Below the pieces are notes generated by a model, which saw only the letters and a list, made by a program, of their open reading frames with translations, was not told the origin of the DNA and did no database searches. Shown here in pieces: positions 8,907 through 19,261 of a stretch of DNA of 64,000 nucleotides. Every line of letters begins with the position of its first letter. The stretch's first letter is position 1. Made by a program: the position numbers and the translations under genes. This DNA comes from Prorocentrum cordatum (Eukaryota; Sar; Dinophyceae; Prorocentrales; Prorocentraceae): contig CAUYUJ010021157.1 in assembly GCA_963575745.1 (NCBI GenBank), positions 1-64,000 on the forward strand, written 5' to 3'.

Positions 8907-9303
8907 CCTCTCAGAAGCCCTCGCGCCTTCCGAGAAGCTTCCTGCGTCTTCGGGGAAGGCTCAGGAAGCTTCTCGAAGGGCAGGGGAGCTTCCGAACCTT
9001 CTGAGGAGGCCCGCCCCTTCTCATTTCCCCCTCTCGCTCGCTGCCGATCCTCCCCCAGTTGCCCATTGCATGCAGCCGGTAGATCGTTTCGGCCGCCCGC
9101 CCCAAGACTTCCCAAGGGGCCCGCGGGAGGGCCCCAAGACAGCCCCAAAGACTCCCGGAACGGCCCTGAAGAGCTCTCGCCATCGCTCGGACATCCATTC
9201 CCCGTGTATTTTTGGATTTCGTGCATTTATTCTTTCGCAAGGTGATCCAATCTGCTCCTCGATGGTCCCCGCCGAAAAAGATGCACACGTCCGAGCGATG
9301 CTA
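8907..9303 (+). mobile_element. family I element, copy I1
   Basis: Same order of blocks as 54622-55083: CTCAGAAG start, a GAAGCTTCCTG..CAGGAAGCTTC hairpin here, a CTTCTGAGGAGG-like block, CTCGC(T/C)CGC(T/C)GCC, then a terminal module bounded by CATCGCTCGGACATCC (9180) and CACACGTCCGAGCGATG (9286-9302). The module (about 123 bp here, 103 bp in the other copy) includes CATTCCCCGTG and GATTTCGTGC. Confidence 0.7.
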
Positions 9304-10480
9304 AGAGCTCCAAGAGGTCCCCCAATCTGTCCAGATCAGTCCCGCAGACGGTATCCGAAGGCGCCAGGCAGTCCGAGAGCAGCCCAAGACGGCCCAAAAA
9401 GTAGCTCCAAGGCGGCCCATAAAGAGAGCCTGGAAAGGTCCCCAGGAGGCCCATTTGGCTTCCACAAACCCCAGGAGAGCGGGAATATGACCCCAGCGGG
9501 CCTCCGCACGGTTCCCCCCGGTGGTCTCCCGCAGTGTCACCGCACAGTTGCTCGACATTTCACCTTAGAAGCGCTCCCAAAGGGCAGGGGGCGGCAATGA
9601 TTCGCCATGGGCGCCTTCAGTCCGCCTCACCGCTCCGGCCCAACCCGCAGGCCACCGAGAAGGGTCCGGAAACAGTAGATCCCAGTGGGTGTTCCTTCCG
9701 AGTGATCCACTAGTGTCTTCCCCAGGAGCTGTTGAACCCGCAGTCAGCGTGGTGCAGGAAGTACCCGAATTCTGGAGTACCACCACAAGAAGTAGACGAG
9801 CAACTCACCTGCAGAGAGCCCTAGCCTGGCCCTCCAGAAACTTAGCACTTAGCAGTGATGAAGACGTTCAGCTTGGCCGTCGCTTGGCAAAACACACCCC
9901 GTCGTGAATGAATTAAGCAACTCCCAGGGCGAATCGAAGCAAAAATGGCGGACCAGCAAGTATATCGTCGATAGGAAGGGATCAGCCTTGGTCTGTTTGC
10001 TGCACCTCAGCCTTGGCCTGGTGGATGGTCAATCTCAGCAGGTTCTAGGTGAGGCGCTTTGTGGACCCATGGCCCCAGCAGGCCATTGGTGTGCCTTGGT
10101 CAGGTGGTTGGTCCAAATCGACAACCTGGGAAGTCTTGAAAAGTTCGTCACGTCGACGACATCAAAAACTCCGTAGCCCACGCCATCCCGCGCGCAGAAG
10201 GGTTCTGCTAGCCCCGGATGTACTCTCCATCCCTGAGCTGGGTGGAGCCAACAGAGCACCGCGTCCTGGCGCAGCTGGGCAAAACGCACGCCCAAGCCCA
10301 CCATCGACCCAAGCGACGGACGCTGCCCCGGGGCGCTTGCACTCCTGAGGGAAGGCCTGCGCGAAACGTCTGAGAGCGGGCTTGCGCTTCTCGGTGGCAG
10401 CACTGCCGTGCTTGTGCCACTCAGGCGCGTGAGATCTGAGCTGCCGGGCCAACTCCAGAGGTGCTCTCCCCGCCCCGGTC
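9304..10480. other. no firmly supported gene
   Basis: 9310-9480 is a short stretch of the CCAAGACGGCCC-type degenerate satellite. A plus frame at 9904-10176 (90 residues, with LVCLLHLSLGLVDGQSQQVL) is open but lacks GC3 bias. I do not call it. Confidence 0.35.
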
Positions 10481-10482
10481 GC

Positions 10483-11018
10483 TTACCATGGCCAGAAAAC
10501 GCACGGTACGTCTCCCGTGGCCACGCAGAAGTCAATCGCCCCAGACCGCCGCAAACAGGCTGGCGTAAGGTTGAGCCCGAAGGCCGCTGTGGAGAGCGGG
10601 ACGCCCAGAGCCGACAACACTGAATACAGAAGTCGCGGGGTGGCCGGCGCGGGGCAGACGCGGCGGAGGAGGGATCGGAAAAGGGTTGCGTCGTCGTTGG
10701 CATCGCCGCCATCCCCGCCGCCGGCGCATCCGCCGACGTCGTCGTCGTCGCCATGGCCGCCGACGCCGTCGTCGCTGTCTTCGTCCTCCAGCGCCGCCGC
10801 CCTCGCCGTCGGGCGGGCCAGGGCCGCTGCCGTCGTCGTCACCGCAGCCGCTGTAGGAGTCGTCGTCGTCGGCCGAAAAAGGGCCCGCCGCGCCTCCGAG
10901 AGGGTGCAGCTGGCGCAGACGTCGCAGTCGTCCTGCACGCGCTTGAGGCCCTGGCACGCCACGGGCAGCGCCGCCCCGTCGTAGTCGTCGTCGTAGTCGT
11001 CGTCGTCGTCGTCGTCGC

Positions 11019-11092
<74 letters not shown>

Positions 11093-11238
11093 TCGTTATC
11101 GTCGTCGGCGGGGGCGGCGGCCGCGTTGTCGGCGTCGTCTTCGTTTTCGTCGTCTTGGTCTTCGTTGTTGCACTCCATTGTTCGTCTTCGTCGTTGGCCT
11201 CCCTCCGCGCCGCGCCCCCCATCTCCCCCACCCGTCAT
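10483..11238 (-). CDS. acidic low-complexity protein, tentative
   Basis: A 251-residue minus frame. The first third is Asp-rich, largely made by the GAC tract at 10975-11110. The rest is less repetitive: ACQGLKRVQDDCDVCASCTL, an Ala/Thr stretch, a second Asp/Gly stretch, and DATLFRSLLRRVCPAPATPR through LNLTPACLRRSGAIDFCVAT to a stop at 10483. Codon third positions are mostly G or C. Two CxxC pairs lie near the middle. No family recognised. The start is unreliable because the frame enters a triplet tract and purine-rich DNA. Confidence 0.35.
10975..11110. repeat. GTC triplet tract
   Basis: GTC triplets with GCC interruptions, encoding poly-Asp on the minus strand or poly-Val on the plus. Confidence 0.9.
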
Positions 11239-11780
11239 CCCCTCTCTGATCTCCCCACCTCTTCTTCATCCCCCCTCACCCCCTCCACCCTCCCTTCGCC
11301 CATCCTACTTATCCTTTCCTCTGCTCCTCCTCCTCCTTGACCTTGTTGTCCCAGATCAACGTTCCACCCTGTCCCCCCCTTCATCCTCGTCATCTCCTTT
11401 CACCTCCTATTCCAACTCACCCTCGCATCTGGCTTTTGCTGCCGTCTGTCCCCTTCGCCGTCCCCGTATCCCTCCCGCCCGTCTTGAATTGTCGTTGCCA
11501 CCTTTTCTCCCCGCTCTCCTCTTTGTTTTCACCCATATCCCCTCGTACCTCCTCATCCTTCTCCCCGCTCGCCTCTCTCCTCCTCGCGCCCCTGCTCTTG
11601 GTGTGGATGTTGCAGCTGGTCATCATCCTGATTCGGCTCCCCATCCTGCTCATGCTCATGCTCATGCTCCTCCTCCTCCCCTCCTCCTCCGCCTCCTCCT
11701 CGTCCTCCTCCTCTTCCCCCTCGATCTGCATTTGCCTCTTGTCCTGAGCAGCTACGACCGTACTGAATGAAGAGTACGCT
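11190..11780. repeat. pyrimidine-rich low-complexity block
   Basis: C/T-rich plus strand with CTC and CATGCT runs. Open frames of 130-210 residues here are compositional. Confidence 0.7.
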
Positions 11781-11966
11781 CCTGCTAGAGTGGAACACAT
11801 GTCACCATACAGTGATCCTGCGAAACGGTCACACATGACTCGCGTTTCAGCCGTAGCAGGAGCGCAACCCAGTGCGAACACATCGATGCCCGGGCGCGGC
11901 AGACTCTACAATACGCTCCAAGCCAACTCGCCACCGAAGCGACCCGCTGGTCGCGGAAACACTCCC

Positions 11967-12062
11967 CGGCATGCATGGGAGGAGGAGGAGGAGGAGGAGG
12001 AGGAGGAGCCGGAGGGGGAAGGAGGAGGAGGAGGAAGAGGAGGAGGAGGAGAAGGAGGAGCG
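11967..12062. repeat. GAG triplet tract
   Basis: GAG triplets interrupted by CCGGAGGGGG-like breaks. Confidence 0.9.
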
Positions 12063-12065
12063 ATG

Positions 12066-12270
12066 TGCATGAGCTGCATCGAACCGCGAAATCGGATCGC
12101 ATCGGGAGCGGATCGGATCGCTGGCGGATCGTCCCGAAGCGAATCGAAATCGGGGGGTCGCCGCGCTCGGCTCCGGAGGACCTTTGGCCGAAGCCCGTGA
12201 GAAGCTGGCCGAATCGCATCGGAGCAACATCGCGGCCCCAGCCAGCGAATCGAGTCGCATCGAATAGGAT
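12066..12270. repeat. degenerate ATCG-rich repeat
   Basis: Many GATCG, AATCG and CATCG words (for example CGGATCGCATCGGGAGCGG). The same style recurs at 18110-18710 and weakly at 24405-24480. No fixed period could be set by eye. Confidence 0.55.
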
Positions 12271-12466
12271 GGTACAGTCGGGGCCTTGACCCAAGGAACC
12301 CTAAATAAGGAACGAGGCCCCTGTTTTCCCATACGTTCAACCCCGATTTCTCGTGGAAAACCTCAGGAAAGCCCGAGGCAAACTATGAAACAATCAAGGA
12401 ACACCGAGCCCCTCCCCAACGAAAAGGGCCCCTTCTTCAGGGCCCTGACTGTAGGCGGCCCTGCAA

Positions 12467-12584
12467 GGGTGACCTTTGGTGCGCGGCTTTGCCACGAAGT
12501 ACCCAGATCCAAGCGTGCCGGCCAGTGCTGGGGGTACCCTGTGGGCCCGCACCAGAGGTCACTCCGGCGAAAGGTCACTCGTAA
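12467..12584 (-). mobile_element. family N element, copy N1
   Basis: Read on the minus strand it aligns along its length with N2 (46446-46591) and with intron 1 of the coiled-coil gene (47792-47952): GAGTGACC..TCGCC, GAGTGACCTCTGGTGCGGGC, a GGGGTACCCCCAGC-like block, a CGCTTGGAT-like block, then GCGCGCACCAAAGGTCAC. The ends are GTGACC inverted repeats. Flanking duplications are not clear for this copy. Confidence 0.8.
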
Positions 12585-12625
12585 GTGTGGCCGACCCCTG
12601 AGCCTGAGCCTATCAACACCTAGCA

Positions 12626-12781
12626 TTAAGTCGGGCATGTCCTCCTACAGGCGGATCTGGGACGAAAAATAAAACATTGCACAAAAATACAAAATAGTCA
12701 CAAACAGTTGAAAAATCGTTCCCAGACTATTTTTTGATCATTTTTGAATACTCCTCCTGTGGAAGGACATGCCCTAATTAA
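12626..12781 (+). mobile_element. family A element, copy A3
   Basis: 156 bases with ends TTAAGTCGGGCATGTCC and GGACATGCCCTAATTAA. Flanks ACCTAGCA and CCCTAGCG share the six central bases CCTAGC, an eroded 8-bp duplication. It keeps GT at bases 5-6 and an AG in the right flank. It lies about 40 bases from N1. Confidence 0.85.
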
Positions 12782-12789
12782 CCCTAGCG

Positions 12790-13633
12790 TTGCCCCTGCA
12801 AGACCGGTGTCGAAGGACCGGCCCCGGCCAAAGTCGGCGAGGTGGTCGGTGGACGTCGCCCGGGTGCAGTAGAGAGGCGGAGATGTCTTGCAGGTGGCTG
12901 CGTCTCAAAAATGCGCTCCCGGCCAAGGCGCCCGATCTGAGGCGCCCCGAGGCGGCTCCACTGGGAGGAGGGATTGTTGAGATGGGGCGCGGGTGGAGGG
13001 AGGTGGGTGGAGGACGGAGGAGGACGTAAGATGAAGAGAAGGAGGAGGAGGACCAGAGTCAACCCAGGATGCATCAACGATGGTGCAACTCACCCTCCTC
13101 GTGCCCAAGTCCTCTCCGCCTAAGTCCTGCGAGCAATCCTTCTCCCTCTACCAAAGCGCCCCCTCTTGCAAGGACGCCCCCCCCTTCTAGCTATGAGGAA
13201 GGCGAGGCTTGCCCTGCCAGCAGAAGACCCCGCACGACACGATTGCAAAGAGCCGGGTGGCCACGCAGGAAGCCATGCGGGAGACCATGCAGGAGGAGAC
13301 CCTGTGGGAGGCCATGCGGGAGACCACGCAGAAGACCCCACGGCCAATCATACAGGTGGCCCTCCAGGAGACCGTACGGCAGACTGCACGAGCGAGCGAC
13401 CACTGAAGGGGCCCTTGGACACACAAATAAATACACACAAATAAAACTATTCCTCATATTTCCCTATATTTTCTGGGTTTCGGTCTCCCCCCCCCCAACT
13501 TCCCATATTTTCCCATATTTTCCTGGAGATCGACGATTAATTGTGTCTGTGTTTTTTCCCCTCCTGAACCACGAGCAACCGATTGCGGATATGCAGAGGC
13601 TCACACCCGCCCTTCGTGTCAAGAAACATCCGC
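12790..13633. other. no supported gene
   Basis: 12797-12892 has a small inverted pair TGCAAGAC/GTCTTGCA. 13220-13350 has GGCCACGCAGGAAGCCATGC-type short repeats. 13440-13530 is T-rich with CCCATATTTTC repeats. Confidence 0.4.
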
Positions 13634-13960
13634 CCCGCAGTTGCGGATAAGAGTGGGGGGGCGGGCGGGGGGTCGTCGGCCATCCGCGAGGCTCGACTTC
13701 AGGTTTGAAGAAGCCGCCGCAGGCGCCGAATTTCTACACATTGCGCCACAAACTCGTCGCAGGCCCCGTTTTTAGTGAAAATGATGCGGGTGGGTCGCGG
13801 GTGGGTCGCAAGTGGGTCGCAGGAGGGTTCCTGGTGGGTGGCAGGAGGGCTGCGGGTGAGTCGCGGGCTGGTCGCAGCGCGGGCGGGTCGCAGGTGTGTC
13901 GGAGGAGGGTTGTGGGTGGGTCGCGGGCGGGTCGCGGGCGAGGACGACGACAAGAACAGA
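13634..13960 (+). repeat. dispersed module W, copy W1
   Basis: GCGGATAAGAGTG followed by a G-run, then GAAGCCGCCGCAGGCGCC, then a satellite of TGGGTCGCGGG units. The same order is found on the minus strand at 54305-54590, and its start recurs at 14797. The middle part encodes a similar peptide in both full copies (here KKPPQAPNFYTLRHKLVAGP; there PPQAPKFHNFYNEHAAGAD). Confidence 0.7.
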
Positions 13961-13969
13961 CAACACAAC

Positions 13970-14796
13970 CTCCTCACCGCGGAAGCCCACTTCAGGCACG
14001 CACCTCCGGGTTGTGTAAACCCGTTCGGCCCCATCACTTTGATACCGATAGTACACATATAGATATACAGACATCTGTATCTGCACATCTATATATTATA
14101 TACACACATGGACACATACTACCCTGACAGAGAAGCTGTTCAGGGAAAACAAACGCATCGTGGTCCCGCCGAACACGCCAACACGATGACGGCGGAGCTT
14201 GGCGGGCACTCCCGCCAACGCCCGCGTCTTCCTGCCGCTATCGAGCGAAGCGGCCACGGGCCTTCGCCCAGCGAGCTGCCCTCATCTGCAGGGGCCATTC
14301 AGACGCGCTCCCACCTTTCCTCGGCCCCACCTCCTGAGTGGGAGCCTCCTTCTTCATCTCATGCCCCTCGTGCTTCTCTCCCTCCTCACCCTTCCCATCC
14401 TCCTCTCCAACATCGCCCTCCACATCCCTTTGCACGTCCTCCCCTCCGCCGGCGCTTCATTATTGCTCTGCCCCTCCCGCACCCTTTCTCACTTTCCCCT
14501 CCTCTTCCTCCTGAGCGTCCTCCTCCTATTTATGCTCCCCAGCCCTCCTCGTCTTCCCGACCCCTCCTCCTCAGGGAACCTGCGCTCAGTGGCGGCTACC
14601 CGTGGAGCTGAAATAGGGACGACGAGAAATGTCTGACATGCTACGTAGGAGTCGGCCACGTTGGGCACGATGTTTCACGATCGCGTGCCACCCCCCCTTT
14701 CCAGAGCCGCCTTCTCCCTGAGGACCCATGCCTACGGCGAATGCGTACGGTACGACAATAAGCCGTATTATGATATAAACGTAAACGTAGCACCAC
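13970..14796. other. no supported gene
   Basis: 14040-14110 is A/T-rich with TATA and ACATCTGTAT-like words. 14320-14560 is C/T-rich. Nothing else was recognised. Confidence 0.45.
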
Positions 14797-14886
14797 ACAG
14801 CTGCGGATAAGAGTGAGGGGGCCGGAGCGGGGTAGGTCGGGTGTGGGCCGCGGGTGTGGGTCGCGGGTGTGGGTCGCGGGGAGGGG
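14797..14886 (+). repeat. module W, partial copy W3
   Basis: CTGCGGATAAGAGTGAGGGG followed by GTGTGGGTCGCGGG units: only the start and a short satellite of module W. Confidence 0.65.
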
Positions 14887-14900
14887 CGCAAGGGGGGGGG

Positions 14901-14901
<1 letters not shown>

Positions 14902-14942
<41 letters not shown>

Positions 14943-14960
14943 AACAACACCAACAACACC

Positions 14961-14999
<39 letters not shown>

Positions 15000-15000
15000 T
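14902..15000. repeat. GAC then AAC triplet tract
   Basis: About 40 bases of GAC triplets changing to about 55 bases of AAC triplets, immediately before repeat P1. Confidence 0.95.
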
Positions 15001-15002
15001 AC

Positions 15003-15750
15003 TAGCACGTGGGGACACTCCGTTCTCACCAGTGCCAGGGTTTTCATAGGAGGCGGGCAATACCCCCACTTTGTGGGGGGGCCGGTTCAAGCTCTACCAA
15101 ATTTCCAAACGACTCTTCGCCACCACCCACACCCAGCTTCCCGCCCTATGACGTTCGGACACTTCACTTCGTGGCATGCGGACGACCGTGGCTACTATTC
15201 AGGGCCCCGCGGCCGACGACGACGGCGTGCGCGCGCGAAGAAAAAACGAATGTGTCCCGCATGGTATTATTTGACAGGGATGATGGCCCTGGCAGGTGCG
15301 CAACCGTTGTTGCAGAAGTTCGAAAAAGTTGTTCGCAAAAGCCCGTTTGACAGAAATGTTTAAAACGTGTTGGGTTTCCTACGAATCCGCAAGAGCGCGC
15401 GGGATGACATTTTGACATTTTTTTTAACCATTGTTTTTTTATGTTTTTATGTTAAAATCGCTACGAAACTAAGGTTTTGGAAGGATTTCGTCTTGCGCGC
15501 GCGAATGTCCACTTTACCTTATTTTTGGCAAGGGATTCGTGAAGTTTGGTTATGTTAGAACAAGACATGTCCACTTTAGCTTATTTTTTGCAAGGGAAAG
15601 CGGGCCGTAACAAAACAACCGGATCTGGATCACATCGTTTTGCCTGAGACTTCCTCACGAAAATGATGAAAATGTGGCTGCGGCCTAGGCGCGGCGGGGG
15701 GGCCGTGCACCAGGGGCCCCAACAATAATTATTCTTTAGAAGTAATAATG
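15003..15750 (+). repeat. composite repeat P, full copy P1
   Basis: Part a (15003-15200, GTTCTCACCAGTGCCAGGG through GACGACCGTGGCTACTA) and part b (15225-15750, GTGCGCGCGCGAAG through CAACAATAATTATTCTTTAG). Part a recurs at 49800 and 51517; part b at 50960 and 51800. Part b contains a short conserved frame ending KKKRMCPAWYYLTGMMALAG...KSPFDRNV. AAC triplets bound the copy on both sides. Confidence 0.85.
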
Positions 15751-15751
15751 T

Positions 15752-15912
15752 TCAACAACAACAACAACAAAACCAACACCAACAATAACAACAACAGCAG
15801 CAGCAGCAACAACAACAGCAGCAGCAGCAACAACAACAGCAGCAGCAGCAGGAGCAGCAGCAGCAACAACAACAACACCAACAACACCACCACCACCAAC
15901 AAAACACACCAC
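15752..15912. repeat. AAC/AGC triplet tract
   Basis: AAC and AGC triplets with ACC interruptions. It produces poly-Asn/Ser or poly-Leu frames only. Confidence 0.95.
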
Positions 15913-15944
15913 CAACAACAATACATTTGCGATGGTTTACTCTC

Positions 15945-16088
15945 ATGCGCTCGAGTGTCAAACGACATATATCTCCCGAATCCTCGATACCCGCCCTCTT
16001 CGTCTTTGATCGCGCCCCCTTTGGGGGATACCTTCCTCCACTGCCACGTGTAGCTGGCGCAGCCCGCCAACATCACTACTAACATCAA
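15945..16088 (-). pseudogene. conserved peptide segment U1
   Basis: Minus-strand frame with SPKGGAIKDEEGGYRGFGRY then SFDTRA. The plus strand at 53640-53752 reads TPQKGSIEDEEGGYRGFGKY then LLDTRA. Differences fall mostly at third bases or swap similar residues, so both descend from one coding exon. The upstream part (MMLVVMLAGCASYTWQW) is specific to this copy. Downstream, the frame runs into the triplet tract. Family unknown. Confidence 0.5.
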
Positions 16089-16154
16089 TGAAGGACAAGG
16101 GAGAGGGCGAGGAGGAAGGGAGCGGGGGAATAATGGAGGAAGGGAGAATCGGGT

Positions 16155-16342
16155 CGGGCGAAAGGGGGGGATAGCAAAAGGGGGGTTTGAGAATCAGCTC
16201 ACGTAGCTGATTTTCCCGGCACCTCCCGGCGCCGGAGGGAGCTACGTATCGAGGAATAGGCCCCTCGGTGAGGCCGAAACCAGCTGCATGCAGTAAATTT
16301 CGTAACCCCCCCTTTCCCAATCCCCCCCTTTCGTCTGGCCCG
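16155..16342. mobile_element. family D element, copy D2
   Basis: GGGCGAAAGGGGGGGATAGC start and CCCCCCCTTTCGTCTGGCCC end form imperfect inverted repeats. The interior matches D1 (GAGAATCAGCTCACGTAGCT; GAGGCCGAAACCAGCTGCAT). It keeps the two ends more clearly than D1. Confidence 0.85.
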
Positions 16343-16379
16343 AGAAAAGGGAAGGGGGCGAGAGCGAAGGAGAGATGGA

Positions 16380-16560
16380 GGACGAGAGGGATATCAGCAG
16401 GAGAGCTGAGCAAGACGGGAGGGCCAGGGAGTCTCAGACGACAGCGCGGTCCAGGAGTTTTATTTACGAGGAGGTCCAGAGCAAGAGCGCGACTCCAGAG
16501 CGCCACGACAGGACTTCGAAATTGAGTTGCAAGCAAGTCTCAGGCGAGAGCGAGTTCTAG
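16380..16560 (-). repeat. degenerate satellite Z, short copy
   Basis: On the minus strand it contains CGCTCTCGCCTGAGACTTGC and TTGCAACTC, the words of the array at 52378-52660. Confidence 0.5.
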
Positions 16561-17034
16561 TGGTTCGCGGGCAAGTGGCCCAATATGACGCGTAAGACTA
16601 GTAGAACACAGGGCGCGAGACACGGGATGGGCACCTCAATACCTCAACTGAACAGGCAGATCTGTTGCTGGAGGAAGGGATCAGCCACAGTTGTTTGTTG
16701 GCACAGACTCCAGCAACATCCGAACCAAGGAATCTCAGTTCACCCGTGCACCCGGTGATGGCGAAAGACCGCGCAGCCCCTGACTGGCAGGGTGCGGGAG
16801 CTCTCAGATGGGAACAAGGAAAGGCGACACCAACACCAGCAGGGCGAGGAGGTGCGAGGAGGCAAGGGGAGTCTCCCTGGTGGTGTGGCCCCCCCCCTCT
16901 CGCGCGAGACATCCCCAGCAGCCAGCTCGGGAGCGGCATCGTGGACCTCCTCCCTGGAGGTGGGCCCCCTGGTGGAGTCGGTATCGCTTCTCCTCCCTCG
17001 GACTCAGAAGGGGCCAGGAGCCTCGTAGATGACT
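16561..17034. other. no supported gene
   Basis: Unique GC-rich sequence with open frames on both strands, none with a motif. Confidence 0.4.
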
Positions 17035-17187
17035 ACCTACCAGACCACCCCAACCCAACCCGAAGACCCGAATTTCGGGTGGGGGGGGTAAGGGTTCCAC
17101 ATATGTTTTTTTCGATGTTTCCCGACCACCCCCCGCTGGAAATCGAGGGTAAATCTGAGCGGGTTGGGTTGGGGTGGTTTGGTGGGT
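17035..17187. mobile_element. inverted-repeat element G, 153 bp
   Basis: Arms ACCTACCAGACCACCCCAAC (17035 onwards) and GGGTTGGGGTGGTTTGGTGG (ending 17187) are inverted repeats of about 28 bases with few mismatches. Single copy in the window. No clear target duplication. Confidence 0.75.
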
Positions 17188-17276
17188 GGAGAGTAGAAGG
17201 CCTCTTGGACTGCGAGGCGGCCCTCTGAGAAGGGCCCCAGCTTCTCGGAAGGCCGCCGCCCCGCCCCAGAGCCCCC

Positions 17277-17303
17277 ACATCGCCCTCGCCCTCGCCCTCG
17301 CCC

Positions 17304-17339
<36 letters not shown>

Positions 17340-17374
17340 CCGTGGCCGTGGCCGTTGTCGTGGTCGTGGTCGTG

Positions 17375-17427
<53 letters not shown>

Positions 17428-17428
17428 G
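17277..17428. repeat. CTCGCC, GTCGTG and GTC repeat
   Basis: Hexamers CTCGCC, then GTCGTG and GTGGCC, then GTC triplets. The minus strand would encode His-Asp and poly-Asp. Confidence 0.9.
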
Positions 17429-17594
17429 AGCGTCGCCGTCGCGCCGCCGATTACCCGCACCTGCTGTGCAGCCGTCAGGCAGCGGGCGGCGGGGAGGGGG
17501 CAGCGCCGCCTTCGAGCACGCCTTGCTGGGCGCGTCCGCGAACACGTTGTCCGCCGGCCGGCCACGCGCGGCACCAGGCAAGTTTTGGGCGGGG

Positions 17595-17638
17595 AAAAGC
17601 CGAACGTAGCCCCCAGCTGGGGGGTACGTTTTGCTTTT
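17595..17638. other. 44-bp palindrome centred on AGCT
   Basis: AAAAGC..AACGTA.CCCCCAG is followed by its complement, symmetric around 17616/17617 with few mismatches. It can extrude as a near-perfect hairpin without a loop. It neighbours a second palindrome at 17692. Confidence 0.85.
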
Positions 17639-17691
17639 CGGACACGTCGTCCTAGGACACCGTGCGCGCCGTCCTAGGACGTCGTCCTCCT

Positions 17692-17725
17692 GGGGGCACG
17701 TCGCCCTATAGGACGACGTGCCCCC
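17692..17725. other. 34-bp palindrome centred on TATA
   Basis: GGGGGCACGTCG.CCTA and its complement, with a single mismatched pair. Between the two palindromes are two further copies of the palindromic word GTCCTAGGAC. Confidence 0.9.
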
Positions 17726-17974
17726 GGTGAGGTGCCGCCGCGGCCGCGGCCCCAGCCGTGGTGGGCGCCGACACGCGGCCGTTGGGCGCGCCCCGAGCTG
17801 GGCCCTCCGAGCCCGACGCATCGCATCATCGCATCTCACCAGATCCGTCTCGAGATCGGGCCCGTGTCGCCCGTCTCGGAGCGCCGGCGCCGCTTCGAGG
17901 TCGGGCCGTCGGTCCTGGCTGCGGCCGATGCCGGTGCACCGTTGGGAGAAGAAGGAACGGCAGCAATCATAAAC

Positions 17975-18085
17975 TTCTGGCGCTCCGCGCGGATTTCTTG
18001 GATCCGCGCTGGACCCCCCTCCCTGGCGCGCGGAGCGCGCCAGGGGCGCCGGAGGCGCCGCGGGGGGGCCCAACCGGATCGCCAA
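17975..18085 (+). mobile_element. family C element, partial copy C1
   Basis: CTCCGCGCGGATTTCTTGGA followed by the family core hairpin CTGGCGCGCGGAGCGCGCCA. The right terminal repeat is missing. Confidence 0.65.
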
Positions 18086-18720
18086 AAAGAAAATGTTAAT
18101 GCCGTTTTCTCCTTCGAACCATGCCGAATCGAATCGGAATCGCAACCAAATCGCATCGCATTGGAATGTGGGCCGCGCCCTGCCGTGCAGGTCAACTCCC
18201 GAGAGCCACGCGGCGCGCACGCGCCCCCGTGCGACTCCGTGTCGCAGGGCGGCGAGCCAGCGTTCGGTGGCCAACCCTCCTCCTCCTCCTGCGAAAGTGT
18301 GATCCGGCCGGATCTGTCAGCATCGGCTTGCGAAGCGGGAACCGAACGGACTGTGCATCGAATCGGGCTGCGTCGGCATCCGCACTCGCACGCCACACGT
18401 CATCCGGCGCGTGGGCGGGGAGAACAAGCAGCTCAGCACGGCATGCACAGCAAAGAGGAGGAAGGAGGAGGAACGCAGGAACAAAGGAATGGATGTGTGA
18501 AGAAATGCGGCCTGCCAGGGCTCATGGGCACGTGTCCTTGTACGGATCGGACTGTATCGGCAAAAAGTCGAAATCGATTCGGATCGGCCGCGCCAAATGT
18601 CAAATAAGGCGATGCGATAATTGGTCCGTATCTAATCGTCGGAATGTTGTAGTCGAATCGGGTCGAGCCATGACTCAGATCGATCGAATCAGAATGGACC
18701 CTGTCCGCTGCCACTAATTC
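18086..18720. repeat. degenerate ATCG-rich repeat
   Basis: Dense GAATCG, GGATCG and GCATCG words as in 12066-12270. No supported gene. Confidence 0.5.
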
Positions 18721-19261
18721 TCTTTTACGGGGCAGCATCGCCGGCAAACAACGATGACTCCACGAGCTCTGTACTTCGAACCGCAACAGCAACGCAATCC
18801 TCTTGCCACTAGTGAGAACTGCTGGTGGGAACTGCTAGTCGGTTTGGGGAATCTTGAACCAGAAACCCTTGCCATCCCTTCGAAGCGCATCATTTCCTTC
18901 CGCCATCCTTCTGCCAGGGAATAGACACCAACTCATTCGACCTTCGAAACCGACGCCCTTTCTTGAGCGCCCCATGTTTGCATCCACGCTGAATTGCGAT
19001 TGCACCGAACTGCACCAAACACAAACAAATATTAAGCCGTACTAAGCCAGATTGGCAACAAGAAAATATCAGAAACGATGCTGAATCCAATCTCCCAGGA
19101 ATTGCAGCCTGCCCCGCGGCAGTGAACTTGCTCCACCGAAGAAGGGAAGGGAAGCTCTTCAGACGCAACACGTGCGCTGCACGTCTCGGGACTTGCAGCT
19201 CGCCGAACGCTCTGGCTCTGAGCACAGCTCCTGAGGATGGGCGAGCAGCCCTGCAAATACA
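18721..19261. other. no supported gene
   Basis: Unique sequence of more even base composition. No coding signal. Confidence 0.4.

Noticed and set aside
9940-9965. Possible inverted leader relic (GCAAAAATGGCGG)
   Set aside because: Too few matching positions to the leader outside AAAATGGC.
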